A stretch of DNA of 23,361 nucleotides from an uncultured Prevotella sp. (GCA_900314365.1 OMVH01000247.1:1-23361); one strand, 5' to 3'. Counted from the first letter of the stretch, positions 5,171 to 11,922 are shown. Made by a program: numbers and translations. The notes: generated from the letters alone by a model not told the origin.

Positions 5171-5803
5171 ATGGAAGATTCTGTAAAACAGCGACTTATG
5201 CAATTCATCTCCGAGACTGGATTGTCTGTTAGGGCTTTTGAACGAGAAGCTGGGCTCTCTGTTAGTTATCTTCAAAAGCTTAGACATCGGCCAAAAGATG
5301 ATAAATTATCATCAATACTAAAAGCTTATCCTCAGCTCAATCGAACATGGCTTCTTACCGGCGAGGGCGAAATGCTGAACGACAAGAAGCCTGCGGAACA
5401 ATCAGCCGGACTTCCTCTAATCCCCGAAAACTGCATGGCAGGTGCCCTCAGTGGTGTTGGCGGGCAATGGATGGAATATGAGTGCGAGCATTATGTTATA
5501 CCCGGATTTGCCGAAGCTGACTTCCTTATCACTGTAATGGGAGACTCGATGCAGCCCACGTTGGCGAGCGGCGATGTTCTTGCCGTTAAGCGAGTCGAGG
5601 CTTCAAAACTTTGGTTTCAGTGGGGGAAGATTTACGTCCTTGCTACTCGGCAGGGCTGCATCGTTAAGCGTATCATGCCAAGCGATAAGGAGGGATGCGT
5701 TAGCATTGTCAGCGATAATAAGAGCCAGTACCCTGCATATGACTTGGAGGGAGACGAGATTAACAGCATCGGTCTTGTTATAGGACTTGTGAGACAATTC
5801 TAA
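5171..5803 (+). CDS. LexA/cI-type phage repressor with S24 peptidase domain
   Basis: The 210-residue protein has an N-terminal helix-turn-helix (QFISETGLSVRAFEREAGLS to YLQKLRHRPK, about residues 11-42). The following TWLLTGEGEML is the phrase typical of Bacteroidota phage repressors. An Ala90-Gly91 pair in NCMAGALSG is a plausible self-cleavage site. The S24 peptidase shows GDSMQPTLASGDVL (Ser126 nucleophile) and GCIVKRIM (Lys166 base). It would hold the lytic genes off and cleave itself on contact with RecA filaments. It faces away from the early operon across a shared promoter region, and one operator-like palindrome lies inside its own codons 43-48. Confidence 0.92.
   Translation: MEDSVKQRLMQFISETGLSVRAFEREAGLSVSYLQKLRHRPKDDKLSSILKAYPQLNRTWLLTGEGEMLNDKKPAEQSAGLPLIPENCMAGALSGVGGQWMEYECEHYVIPGFAEADFLITVMGDSMQPTLASGDVLAVKRVEASKLWFQWGKIYVLATRQGCIVKRIMPSDKEGCVSIVSDNKSQYPAYDLEGDEINSIGLVIGLVRQF
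5297..5313. promoter_or_regulatory. Operator-like palindrome O3, inside the repressor gene
   Basis: GATGATAA-A-TTATCATC is a perfect 17-bp palindrome within the codons for DDKLSS (residues 43-48) of the repressor. It shares the GATAA-N-TTATC core with O1 and the TTATCATC half with O2. It could act as an auxiliary operator for looping, about 180-210 bp from the others. Chance is possible, because a short AT-rich palindrome is not rare. Confidence 0.45.
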
Positions 5804-5817
5804 AAAAATAAATTATC

Positions 5818-6375
5818 ATGGAAATTACAGTAAACTTCGAGGGCATCGACCTAGGCGACCCCAAGACCCGGCCAGAAGGAGGCATCTGGGACAACTATCA
5901 GACAAAGATTGCAGGCATCAACTTCAACGTCAAGCCGGAAGAGTGCAGCCAGTACGTCTCCACCGTGGGCTATTGCCGTTACAATACCGACAGCAAAGAG
6001 CATCCCGAGGCCGTAAGGATTGAGGATATGAGCCACAGGCTACTGGGCTTCATTCCCAAGGATGAGCTCAAGGAATACAAGAAATGGGCAGAGGGCAAGA
6101 CTTTTCCCTGCGTCATCGGCGTGCATCCCTTCCTAGCTGAGGATAACAGGCTGAGGCTTGACGGCTATGTGACCGTAATCATGGCTTACGATGAGGAAGA
6201 GTTAGCCGCCCAAGTGCAACACTATGCTAAGAGATACTACGACATTGGCATGGAAAAGGCAAAAGAGCTGCAACAACAGGTAGAGGCCGCCAAGAAAAAG
6301 AATGGCTCCGGATGCTCCACCTTGATACTGGCCATCATCATTCTGGGCGCTATTCTGCAAGTGCTCTGCAAGTGA
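5818..6375 (+). CDS. Tail-anchored protein with a HIRAN-like domain, in the lysogeny operon
   Basis: The 185-residue protein starts MEITVNFEGIDLGDP and has a soluble body. The body includes IAGINFNVKPEECSQYV, then HPEAVRIEDMSHRLLGFIPKDE (about 62-83) and CVIGVHPF. The order 'N/H-P-x-A-V-x-V ... hh-G-(Y/F)-I-P' resembles HIRAN domains, which bind DNA 3' ends, but the match is by eye and loose. A charged helix (EKAKELQQQVEAAKKKN) leads to a C-terminal membrane segment (STLILAIIILGAILQVLC), so it is probably tail-anchored with the body in the cytoplasm. It lies 14 bases after the repressor and before the attachment site, so it is likely expressed in the lysogen. A superinfection-exclusion role is possible but unproven. 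Confidence 0.75.
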   Translation: MEITVNFEGIDLGDPKTRPEGGIWDNYQTKIAGINFNVKPEECSQYVSTVGYCRYNTDSKEHPEAVRIEDMSHRLLGFIPKDELKEYKKWAEGKTFPCVIGVHPFLAEDNRLRLDGYVTVIMAYDEEELAAQVQHYAKRYYDIGMEKAKELQQQVEAAKKKNGSGCSTLILAIIILGAILQVLCK

Positions 6376-6433
6376 CAAAATCTTTACACACACAACAAGC
6401 TGAATTTCAAGTAGTTGCAGCACCGAAAACCGG

Positions 6434-6480
6434 GCCTTCTAAGCTGTGGGTCCTGGGTTCGAACCCCAGCGGAATCACGA
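6434..6480 (+). other. Phage attachment site (attP) core: 3' part of a tRNA-Arg(UCU) gene
   Basis: The sequence reads as a tRNA from the anticodon loop to the 3' end. It shows the loop CTTCTAA (6436-6442, anticodon TCT), the 3' anticodon-stem arm GCTGT, the variable loop GGGTC, the T arm CTGGG-TTCGAAC-CCCAG (6453-6469), the acceptor strand CGGAATC (6470-6476) and discriminator A (6477). CCA is not encoded. The 5' anticodon-stem bases (CGG before GC) do not pair, and no D arm or 5' acceptor strand lies upstream, so homology begins near the anticodon loop. The tyrosine integrase starts about 100 bases downstream. This is how tRNA-targeting phages restore the host tRNA after integration. Confidence 0.85.
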
Positions 6481-6483
6481 ACG

Positions 6484-6518
6484 TTGCAACTCGCTAATAA
6501 TCAGTGAGTTGCAATTTT
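6484..6518 (+). terminator. Inverted repeat after attP; terminator-like, or integrase arm sites
   Basis: TTGCAACTC (6484-6492) and GAGTTGCAA (6506-6514) are perfect 9-bp inverted arms followed by TTTTATTTTAT. The stem is only moderately GC-rich, but the T-rich tail fits an intrinsic terminator for the repressor operon or for a host tRNA transcript. The motif AGTTGCA also occurs at 6413-6419, left of the core, so these repeats may instead be arm-type binding sites for the integrase. The two roles are not exclusive. Confidence 0.55.
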
Positions 6519-6578
6519 ATTTTATAAGAAAAACCATCTCCAAAAGTGCCGAAATAGAACATCGTAATTACCGTTATT

Positions 6579-7709
6579 ATGGGTTATTTTAGGCTATTTT
6601 GCGAGTTATCTGCAAGTAATATGCAAGTAAGAACATACCTTGAGGCAAAGACGGGAAGCGTCTTCCTCTCCATCACATTCAGAAAAAAGAGATTCTACCT
6701 CTCGACTGGCCTTCACTCTGACAAGAAATTCACCGGCACGGAAATACCCGGCTCTGCATCCAAGCGTCACAGACTTCGCCAGATAGTCAACGACTGCGAG
6801 GATTATATGAACCTCAACCCTAAAGAGACGGTCAATCAGATGAGGCAGCATCTAAAAGATTTGATTTCGGGCTCTCAGACGGCCGAAAATAGTCTCAGTG
6901 GTATAATTGCCCAATTCGGCAAATTAAGGCCGTCAGCGGGCACCGTAGCCGTCTATTTGCTCACTTCCCGCCGTGTGGATGAATTCGACAAATCTGCCAC
7001 TCTCGAAGACATCGACCATAAATGGTTGGATGCCTTCTACAAGCATGAGCTCGACAAAGGGCGGATGGTGAACGGCATCGCCATCGACATGAGAAACATC
7101 AGGGCGGCCATCAACTGGGCCATCGACAACGGGATGACCGACAACTACCCGTTCCGCCGTTACCGTATCAAGTCAGAGGCAACAAGGAAAAGAAACATGA
7201 GCGACTCTCAACTGAGAGAGCTCAAGAAGCACCAAGGCTCTGTCTATGTGGATGTGATGCTGCTGCTAGTCTACCTGCGTGGCATCAACATCTCTGACCT
7301 GCTTGATGCGACATGGGGCCAGATAGAGGGCGACCGTCTGGAGTACCGGCGGAATAAGACTGGCCAGCTATTCGATGTTAAAATAGAACCTGAGGCTAGA
7401 GCCATCATCGAGAGATACAAGGGCACGGAACATGTGCTGTACTTCATGGATCGAAGCAGGGACTACCACACCTTTCTGAGGAACATGAACCGACGCATCA
7501 AGAAAATTGTGCCCGGCATTTCTTCCTATTGGTCGCGCCACACCGTCGCCTCCATTGCCTCTCAGCTCGACGTCCCAACAGACGTAATCGGCAGGATACT
7601 GGGCCATGCTGACCCTGCACACAGCACGACCAACATCTATATTAACTTCGACATGTCCAAGGTCGATCGTGCGATGAGGCAGGTCATCGACTACATCAAT
7701 AGAATCTGA
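6579..7709 (+). CDS. int: Tyrosine recombinase (phage integrase)
   Basis: The 376-residue protein has an N-terminal arm-binding-like region (VRTYLEAKTGSVFLSITFRKKRFYLSTGL), a core-binding region near residues 105-190, and a catalytic domain. The catalytic residues are Arg234 (YLRGINISDLL), Lys260 (RRNKTGQ), Tyr317-x-x-Arg320 (SYWSRHTVAS), His343 (LGHADP) and Tyr354 (nucleophile in TNIYINFD). The Tyr in place of the usual box-II His is common in Bacteroidota integrases. An alternative start at Met15 (6621) begins MQVRTYLEAK and may be the true one, since the first 14 residues do not match the usual domain opening. It would recombine the adjacent tRNA-Arg core with the host attB. Confidence 0.93.
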   Translation: MGYFRLFCELSASNMQVRTYLEAKTGSVFLSITFRKKRFYLSTGLHSDKKFTGTEIPGSASKRHRLRQIVNDCEDYMNLNPKETVNQMRQHLKDLISGSQTAENSLSGIIAQFGKLRPSAGTVAVYLLTSRRVDEFDKSATLEDIDHKWLDAFYKHELDKGRMVNGIAIDMRNIRAAINWAIDNGMTDNYPFRRYRIKSEATRKRNMSDSQLRELKKHQGSVYVDVMLLLVYLRGINISDLLDATWGQIEGDRLEYRRNKTGQLFDVKIEPEARAIIERYKGTEHVLYFMDRSRDYHTFLRNMNRRIKKIVPGISSYWSRHTVASIASQLDVPTDVIGRILGHADPAHSTTNIYINFDMSKVDRAMRQVIDYINRI

Positions 7710-7718
7710 GAACTCTCT

Positions 7719-7763
7719 CGCACACGCGCGCACGCGTTAATGACAACGTCAGTATATATATAT
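7719..7763. other. Alternating CG/CA tract followed by a TA tract
   Basis: From 7719 to 7737 the sequence alternates pyrimidine and purine without a break (CGCACACGCGCGCACGCGT), a pattern that can adopt Z-DNA under supercoiling. Sixteen bases later TATATATATAT (7753-7763) gives an easily melted stretch. Together with the repeat array that follows, this resembles a DNA-unwinding region rather than coding sequence. Confidence 0.5.
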
Positions 7764-7779
7764 TATTCTTATATAGGTA

Positions 7780-8025
7780 GTGTTCCAAAAAGTGTTCCAA
7801 AAAGTGTTCCAAGTAAAAAATATTAACACGCTTAATATATTGTAATACAATAAGTTACAAAGATGTTAGGGTGTTCCAAAAAGTGTTCCAAAAAGTGTTT
7901 CAAGCCTTTTTGAGAACACTTATTTTTTGTCTTTAAGTAAATGTAAATCAATAAGTTACATTTGTACATGGATGTTCCAAGGGTGTTCCAAAAAGTGTTC
8001 CAAGGGTGTACCAAGGGTGTTCCAA
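7780..8025. repeat. Array of eleven GTGTTCCAA-type repeats in three clusters
   Basis: Nine-base units GTGTTCCAA start at 7780, 7792 and 7804 (cluster 1). Cluster 2 has units at 7871, 7883 and 7895 (the last GTGTTTCAA). Cluster 3 has units at 7972 (ATGTTCCAA), 7983, 7995, 8006 (GTGTACCAA) and 8017. Spacing inside clusters is 11 or 12 bases, so all copies face nearly the same side of the helix. The 12-mer CAATAAGTTACA (7848-7859 and 7949-7960) precedes clusters 2 and 3, making a larger composite repeat. No convincing gene lies here. The mix of 11- and 12-base spacings would break any reading frame, so the signal is at DNA level: an iteron array, an activator-binding region or a partition site are candidates. 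Confidence 0.85.
7893..7928 (+). terminator. Terminator-like hairpin after the integrase, built from repeat units
   Basis: AAGTGTTTCAA (7893-7903) pairs with TTGAGAACACTT (7910-7921) through 11 bp with one bulged G, a 6-base loop, and a tail ATTTTTT (7922-7928). It lies about 180 bases after the integrase stop and could end its transcript. The left arm is itself one of the GTGTTCCAA repeats, so the hairpin may be a by-product of an inverted repeat copy. Confidence 0.45.
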
Positions 8026-8039
8026 CAATAATTCCAAAT

Positions 8040-8061
8040 CGGGCCTTATGTGGCAGGCCCG
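8040..8061. other. GC-rich perfect stem-loop between the repeat array and the late promoter
   Basis: CGGGCCT (8040-8046) and AGGCCCG (8055-8061) form a perfect 7-bp stem with an 8-base loop. No T-run follows on either strand, so it is not a standard intrinsic terminator. It ends about 30 bases before the late promoter -33 box and could be a regulator site or an extruding hairpin. Confidence 0.5.
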
Positions 8062-8092
8062 AAAATGTCCGACCAAAGATTTTGCCTTATTA

Positions 8093-8124
8093 TTTGGACT
8101 CTGTCTAATTAATTGCTATATTTG
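8093..8124 (+). promoter_or_regulatory. Late-operon promoter
   Basis: TTTG (8093-8096), 20 bases, then TATATTTG (8117-8124) followed by C is a full match to the Bacteroidota -33/-7 consensus. The start would be near 8131, about 15 bases before the first late ORF at 8146. It lies directly downstream of the phased repeat array and the GC stem-loop, so those elements may regulate it. Confidence 0.75.
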
Positions 8125-8145
8125 CATGGTAAATAAACTATTGCT

Positions 8146-8286
8146 ATGCTGACCGTTAAAGAGACTATGCACATATATGAGAGTACGCTCAAAGACAAGG
8201 ATATGTTTGCCTATGCCTATGAGCGTGAGCGTCTGCTGGCCGCAATGGTGGCAGCAATGCAATGGGCAAGAAGTACTGAGCGATGA
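8146..8286 (+). CDS. Small hypothetical protein, 46 aa, first gene of the late operon
   Basis: An ATG 22 bases after the -7 box of the late promoter opens 46 codons, beginning MLTVKETMHIYESTLKDKDM and ending AMVAAMQWARSTER. The TGA stop overlaps the ATG of the HNH gene (ATGA), which supports both starts. The protein appears all-helical, with a central FAYAYERERLL segment and a methionine-rich C-terminal half. I do not recognise it. A small partner of the HNH/packaging module, or simply a leader gene, is possible. Confidence 0.65.
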   Translation: MLTVKETMHIYESTLKDKDMFAYAYERERLLAAMVAAMQWARSTER

Positions 8287-8651
8287 GGAGCGATAAATAC
8301 TATCAAGCACTGATACACACGAGCAAGTGGCAGAGGCTGAGACGATGGAAACTAAAGGAGCATCCGATGTGTGAGCTATGCGAGCAGAAAGGCAGAACAA
8401 CATTGGCAACAGAGGTGCACCATGTCACGCCAGTAGAGTTCGGACTCAACAACGACCAGAAGAAGGAGCTGATGTTCAATGCGGGAAACCTTATGTCCCT
8501 CTGTCACCAGTGCCACGTTGAGTTGCACACGACCATGGGGAGGAGTGGCAGCAAGAGGCTAAAGGAAATGACCAAGGTGCAACTGAATGAGTTCAAGCGA
8601 AAGTATCTCACACCCTCCAATCATCAGCCAGACCCCGGGGGTGTTTTTTGA
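8283..8651 (+). CDS. HNH endonuclease of the DNA-packaging module
   Basis: The 122-residue protein has the zinc-knuckle HNH layout: CELC (Cys30, Cys33), EVHHVTPV (His46-His47), FNAGNLMSLCHQCH (Asn69, Cys74, Cys77, His78) and a closing His82. The opening YYQALIHTSKWQRLRRWKLKEHP is typical of phage HNH proteins encoded next to terminase. Known members of this group cooperate with the terminase in cutting cos ends during packaging. It is followed by a GC-rich region with a terminator-like hairpin that could also hold the cos site. Family call is strong; the packaging role follows from context. Confidence 0.9.
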   Translation: MRSDKYYQALIHTSKWQRLRRWKLKEHPMCELCEQKGRTTLATEVHHVTPVEFGLNNDQKKELMFNAGNLMSLCHQCHVELHTTMGRSGSKRLKEMTKVQLNEFKRKYLTPSNHQPDPGGVF

Positions 8652-8654
8652 GAT

Positions 8655-8692
8655 GGGGGTGGGTGCCCTTAAATCTCGCCGCCCCCTTTTTT
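8655..8692 (+). terminator. Intrinsic-terminator-like hairpin after the HNH gene
   Basis: GGGGGTGG (8655-8662) pairs with CCGCCCCC (8679-8686), including one G-T pair, around a 16-base loop, followed at once by six T (8687-8692). It fits an intrinsic terminator or attenuator between the HNH gene and the terminase genes. The whole stretch 8632-8730, including ACCCCGGGGGT (8632-8642), could alternatively be part of a cos site. Confidence 0.6.
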
Positions 8693-8766
8693 CACGCGTG
8701 CCAAATTTTTGAGGCCGTGGGGTTTCTGAAAATCGGAGTTAAACACTTTAGGCAGAGAGTAAAAAA

Positions 8767-9456
8767 ATGGACAACGATAACACTTTTGATTTTGGCGATT
8801 TCGACTTTGGCTTTAGCAAGCCCGAACAGAAAGAAGAGAAAAACGAAATCAACGCCGAGGATGTCATAAACTGCAAGAAGGCCAAGCGACGGGCTAAGGA
8901 GTGCACTGAATTTTCACAACATTACGAGTACCGGCGTGCCCTGTCCGAGGTGCGGATGCTGGAAGCCATGAAGTACGTCAAGCTTCAGAACGGCCACACC
9001 TATAATTTCATTACTGCCGGAGATGTTGACTCGCTCTCTTACCTCAAAGTCGTTATTAATCAGCACGACCTCGACTATGTCCTGTGCTCCACATGGTGCA
9101 TGGCGGCAGAAGACATTCTCCAACTCACCCAGTGGTATGATGAAGGGAAGATAAAGAGAATCGACATGTACTTAGGCGAGATATTCCCAGGTTCTTACCG
9201 TATTGAGTGGAAAATGGTCAAAGATTTCTACGCTAAGCATCCTGAAGCAGGACGTGCAGCAGTTTTCAGAAATCACTACAAGATATACGCTGGATGCAAC
9301 GTAGAGGATAACTTCTATTTTGGCATTCAGACCTCAGCCAATATAAATACTAACCCCCGTACCGAGCAGGGAGCCATTACCATCGACAAAGGGCTCTATG
9401 ATTTCTACAAAGAATATTTTGACGGCATTGTAAGTTTTGAGAAAGATGGAAGATAA
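8767..9456 (+). CDS. PLD-like (HKD-type) protein in the packaging cluster
   Basis: The 229-residue protein starts MDNDNTFDFGDFDFGFSKPE, an acidic and aromatic tail, then a basic helix (CKKAKRRAKECTEF). The main domain includes FITAGDVDSLSYLKVVI and IDMYLGEIFPG. It ends with FRNHYKIYAG...YFGIQTSANINTNPRTEQG, in which H-x-K followed by SAN...NPRxEQ resembles one HKD half-site of phospholipase-D-like nucleases. The usual aspartate of HxKxxxxD is not evident, so activity is uncertain. It lies between the HNH gene and the terminase small subunit, and its end overlaps the latter by 11 bases. A nuclease or DNA-end-binding role in packaging is inference. Confidence 0.65.
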   Translation: MDNDNTFDFGDFDFGFSKPEQKEEKNEINAEDVINCKKAKRRAKECTEFSQHYEYRRALSEVRMLEAMKYVKLQNGHTYNFITAGDVDSLSYLKVVINQHDLDYVLCSTWCMAAEDILQLTQWYDEGKIKRIDMYLGEIFPGSYRIEWKMVKDFYAKHPEAGRAAVFRNHYKIYAGCNVEDNFYFGIQTSANINTNPRTEQGAITIDKGLYDFYKEYFDGIVSFEKDGR

Positions 9457-10120
9457 GAAAAGACGATTAATTGAGGAGCTCAACAAGAGTCACGGCCTCA
9501 TTACCGTAGCCTGTAAGAAGGCAGGTGTATCAAGAGGCACCTACTACAACTGGTTTAACTCAGATGATGAGTTCAAAGAACTGGCACTGGATGTAGATGA
9601 GATGCAAAAAGACTTCGTGGAGTCAAAACTGTTGGAAAACATCAATGCCAACGACCCAACCTCCATCATCTTCTATCTCAAAACAAAGGCTCGTGAACGA
9701 GGCTATGGTGCACAACCGGCCAAACCGGCAGGAAGTCAGAAACAGCTTGAAAACAAGAACGCCGAGAAAGACTTTATCAAACAGGTAGCGGCGGAGAAAG
9801 CGCATATCATTAAAGTTTTGAAGGAGCAGAACAAGTACGCCCCCGAACTGTATTTACAGGTTGAGCTAACTGCCATGATTTCTGTAGGTCTGAGAATGAC
9901 AGCCATACAGACAGCAGTAGAGGGCAGCGTGAACGTTGAAATTTCACGGGAAGGCAACGAGCGTGAGACCGTGTCACCCAAGCAGAAGCTCTTGATGGAC
10001 TATCTGAGCAAATTGCAATACGCCCTCAGAGCTCTTGGCATGAATACCGACTCCCATGCTCAGATAGGCAACGAGGACAGCGGGTTTAATGATTTCATTG
10101 AAGCTTTGAACAAGAAATGA
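9446..10120 (+). CDS. Terminase small subunit
   Basis: From the ATG at 9446 (a TTG three codons earlier is less likely) the protein has 224 residues. Its N-terminus carries a helix-turn-helix GLITVACKKAGVSRGTYYNWF followed by DDEFKE, the phBC6A51-type terminase small subunit opening. A FYLKTKARERGYG phrase follows, common in that family (SIIFYLKTKGK...RGY). A longer C-terminal region after about residue 100 has helical, charged stretches. It recognises the packaging site and regulates the large subunit, which overlaps its end by 4 bases. The C-terminal extension is longer than in many relatives. Confidence 0.85.
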   Translation: MEDKKRRLIEELNKSHGLITVACKKAGVSRGTYYNWFNSDDEFKELALDVDEMQKDFVESKLLENINANDPTSIIFYLKTKARERGYGAQPAKPAGSQKQLENKNAEKDFIKQVAAEKAHIIKVLKEQNKYAPELYLQVELTAMISVGLRMTAIQTAVEGSVNVEISREGNERETVSPKQKLLMDYLSKLQYALRALGMNTDSHAQIGNEDSGFNDFIEALNKK

Positions 10121-11922
10121 CCGAGGAAGAGGTTAAGCGGTGGCAGAACTATAAGGCAGGAATCGTCGCGAAAGTGAACGAGCATCCCTTAAGTTGGTAC
10201 AAAAGGAAGTACCAGCGTAAGCTGTCGTTTGACGCTCGACTGTGGAGTTATTGTGAGAAGGTGCTGTCCAACATGGATGAGCACAACGTCTATGAGATAT
10301 TGGGCGTTCTTAGGTTCTTCGATTTCCTGGGACGTTATACCTTCAAGCCAAAGGAGGTGCAACGCTTCTATAAGTTCTATGAGGCTATCAAGTTTAGTGG
10401 CATTGCTGGCCGTAGACGTTATAAGCTTACCCCCGTCCAGTGTTTCATGTTTGCCAACATCTACGGCTTCTATACTGATGTTGATGTTCAGGTCAAACAG
10501 ATTGGCTCCAACGGAGAGGAGGAAACCGTCACCACCACCGAGGAGCGGAGGGTAACAAGGGATGCCTACATCTTTGTCCCCCGAAAGTTCAGTAAGACCA
10601 CACAGACCGCAGCTATGGCGATTTATGACCTGCTGTGTGGTGACGACAACTCCCAAACCTATGTGGGTGCCAACTCCTACAATCAGGCAAAAATCTGTTT
10701 CGACGAAATACGTAAAATCCTTTGGGGTATCGACTCAGGCGGCAGACACTTTCGGATAAACCGTGAGAAAATCACGTATCAGAATCATCACAAGGACGGG
10801 AGTATTGAGTGCCTTAGCGGTGACGCTAAGAGTAAGGACGGACTTAACGCCTCACTCGTAATCATGGATGAGTATGCCCAAGCAAGAGACACAGCCACCA
10901 AGCGAGGTGCAGACCTCAAAAACACGCTGACATCCTCATTTGGAGCAAGAAAGAATCCGTTGACAGTAGTCATAACAACCGCATCTGATGTAATAGACGG
11001 CCCGTTTCACAGTGAGCTGGAAGGAGTGCTGAAAGTACTGAGAGGCGAAGTTAAGAATGACTCAATCTATGCCGCAATATTCATGCCCGATGCTGGCGAT
11101 GCTGAGGATGATCCTAAAACATGGGCAAAGGTGCAGCCGCATATAGGCGTAACCGTTCAGTCAGACTTTTACAAACATGAATGGGAGAGGGCACAGCTGT
11201 CTGCTGATGATATGCTTACATTCCGTACCAAACTGCTTAACGTCTTCTCGCTCAACGAGGAAAAGTCATGGTTTACTTATGATAAGGCGACCTCATTAAT
11301 CCGTAACTTCAATATAACGAAATTGGGTAACAGACAAGAGACGGCCATTGCTTTTGACTTAAGTATTCACGATGATTTCTCTGCCGTATCCTATACGACA
11401 TACAATCACTCAGACGGTGTATTCTACTGCCACACTGACTACTATTTTCCCGAGGGCTCGCTGGAAGGACACCCCAATCAGGAGCTTTATCGACGTTGGC
11501 ATGATGCAGGTTATCTCAAATTCTGCAAGGGAGACAAGATAGACGTGCGGCAGGTGGCCGAGGATATTATGGCCAAGTCAAAAAGCATGATGATAGTTAG
11601 GATAGGCTACGATGCTTGGAAGGCTCAGGAACTTGTCAACATCCTGAGAACAGTCGGCTTTAGGGCTGCGCTTATGCCCTTCTCTCAGACTTATGGCTCC
11701 TTTAACCTCCCAGTAGAGCAAATGGAACTTCTTGCCTACAATGACCCTCCAAAAATCGCCATGAACAACAATCCCATCAATGTTTTCTGCCTTACTAACT
11801 GTGTGATAGACGAGGGTATCAACGAAAACAAGAAGCCCTTAAAGGCATCGCACAACCGTAAGATAGACGGCACGATTACCATGCTTATGACCATCGGCCA
11901 GCTGACATCTTACCGTAGGTAA
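10117..11922 (+). CDS. Terminase large subunit (ATPase and nuclease)
   Basis: The 601-residue protein shows the Terminase_1 pattern. The Walker-A-like VPRKFSKTT (154-162) follows an N-terminal region with LTPVQCFMFANIYGF. The Walker B is LVIMDEY (247-253, Glu252 catalytic), with ITTASDVIDGPF as coupling motif. The RNase-H-like nuclease has AIAFDLSIHDDFSAV (Asp414 and the Asp419/420 pair), RIGYDAW (Asp499) and KIDGTITML (Asp584). It translocates DNA into the prohead and cuts the concatemer. Length and motif order match HK97-type enzymes. Its start overlaps the small subunit gene (ATGA). Confidence 0.95.
   Translation: MTEEEVKRWQNYKAGIVAKVNEHPLSWYKRKYQRKLSFDARLWSYCEKVLSNMDEHNVYEILGVLRFFDFLGRYTFKPKEVQRFYKFYEAIKFSGIAGRRRYKLTPVQCFMFANIYGFYTDVDVQVKQIGSNGEEETVTTTEERRVTRDAYIFVPRKFSKTTQTAAMAIYDLLCGDDNSQTYVGANSYNQAKICFDEIRKILWGIDSGGRHFRINREKITYQNHHKDGSIECLSGDAKSKDGLNASLVIMDEYAQARDTATKRGADLKNTLTSSFGARKNPLTVVITTASDVIDGPFHSELEGVLKVLRGEVKNDSIYAAIFMPDAGDAEDDPKTWAKVQPHIGVTVQSDFYKHEWERAQLSADDMLTFRTKLLNVFSLNEEKSWFTYDKATSLIRNFNITKLGNRQETAIAFDLSIHDDFSAVSYTTYNHSDGVFYCHTDYYFPEGSLEGHPNQELYRRWHDAGYLKFCKGDKIDVRQVAEDIMAKSKSMMIVRIGYDAWKAQELVNILRTVGFRAALMPFSQTYGSFNLPVEQMELLAYNDPPKIAMNNNPINVFCLTNCVIDEGINENKKPLKASHNRKIDGTITMLMTIGQLTSYRR

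Noticed and set aside
6390..6480. Complete tRNA gene
   Set aside because: Only the half from the anticodon loop to the 3' end is present. The 5' acceptor strand, D arm and left anticodon stem are missing, so it is an attachment-site fragment, not a functional tRNA.
7832..8014. 60-codon minus-strand frame with WNTFWNT and LEHFLEH repeats
   Set aside because: It is the repeat array read as protein. Spacings of both 11 and 12 bases disturb the frame, codon use is unlike neighbours, and there is no promoter or partner gene. The DNA repeats explain it.
8648..8869. 73-codon frame overlapping the start of the PLD-like gene
   Set aside because: It crosses the terminator-like hairpin, starts in GC-rich intergenic sequence, and is out of frame with the well-supported protein starting at 8767.
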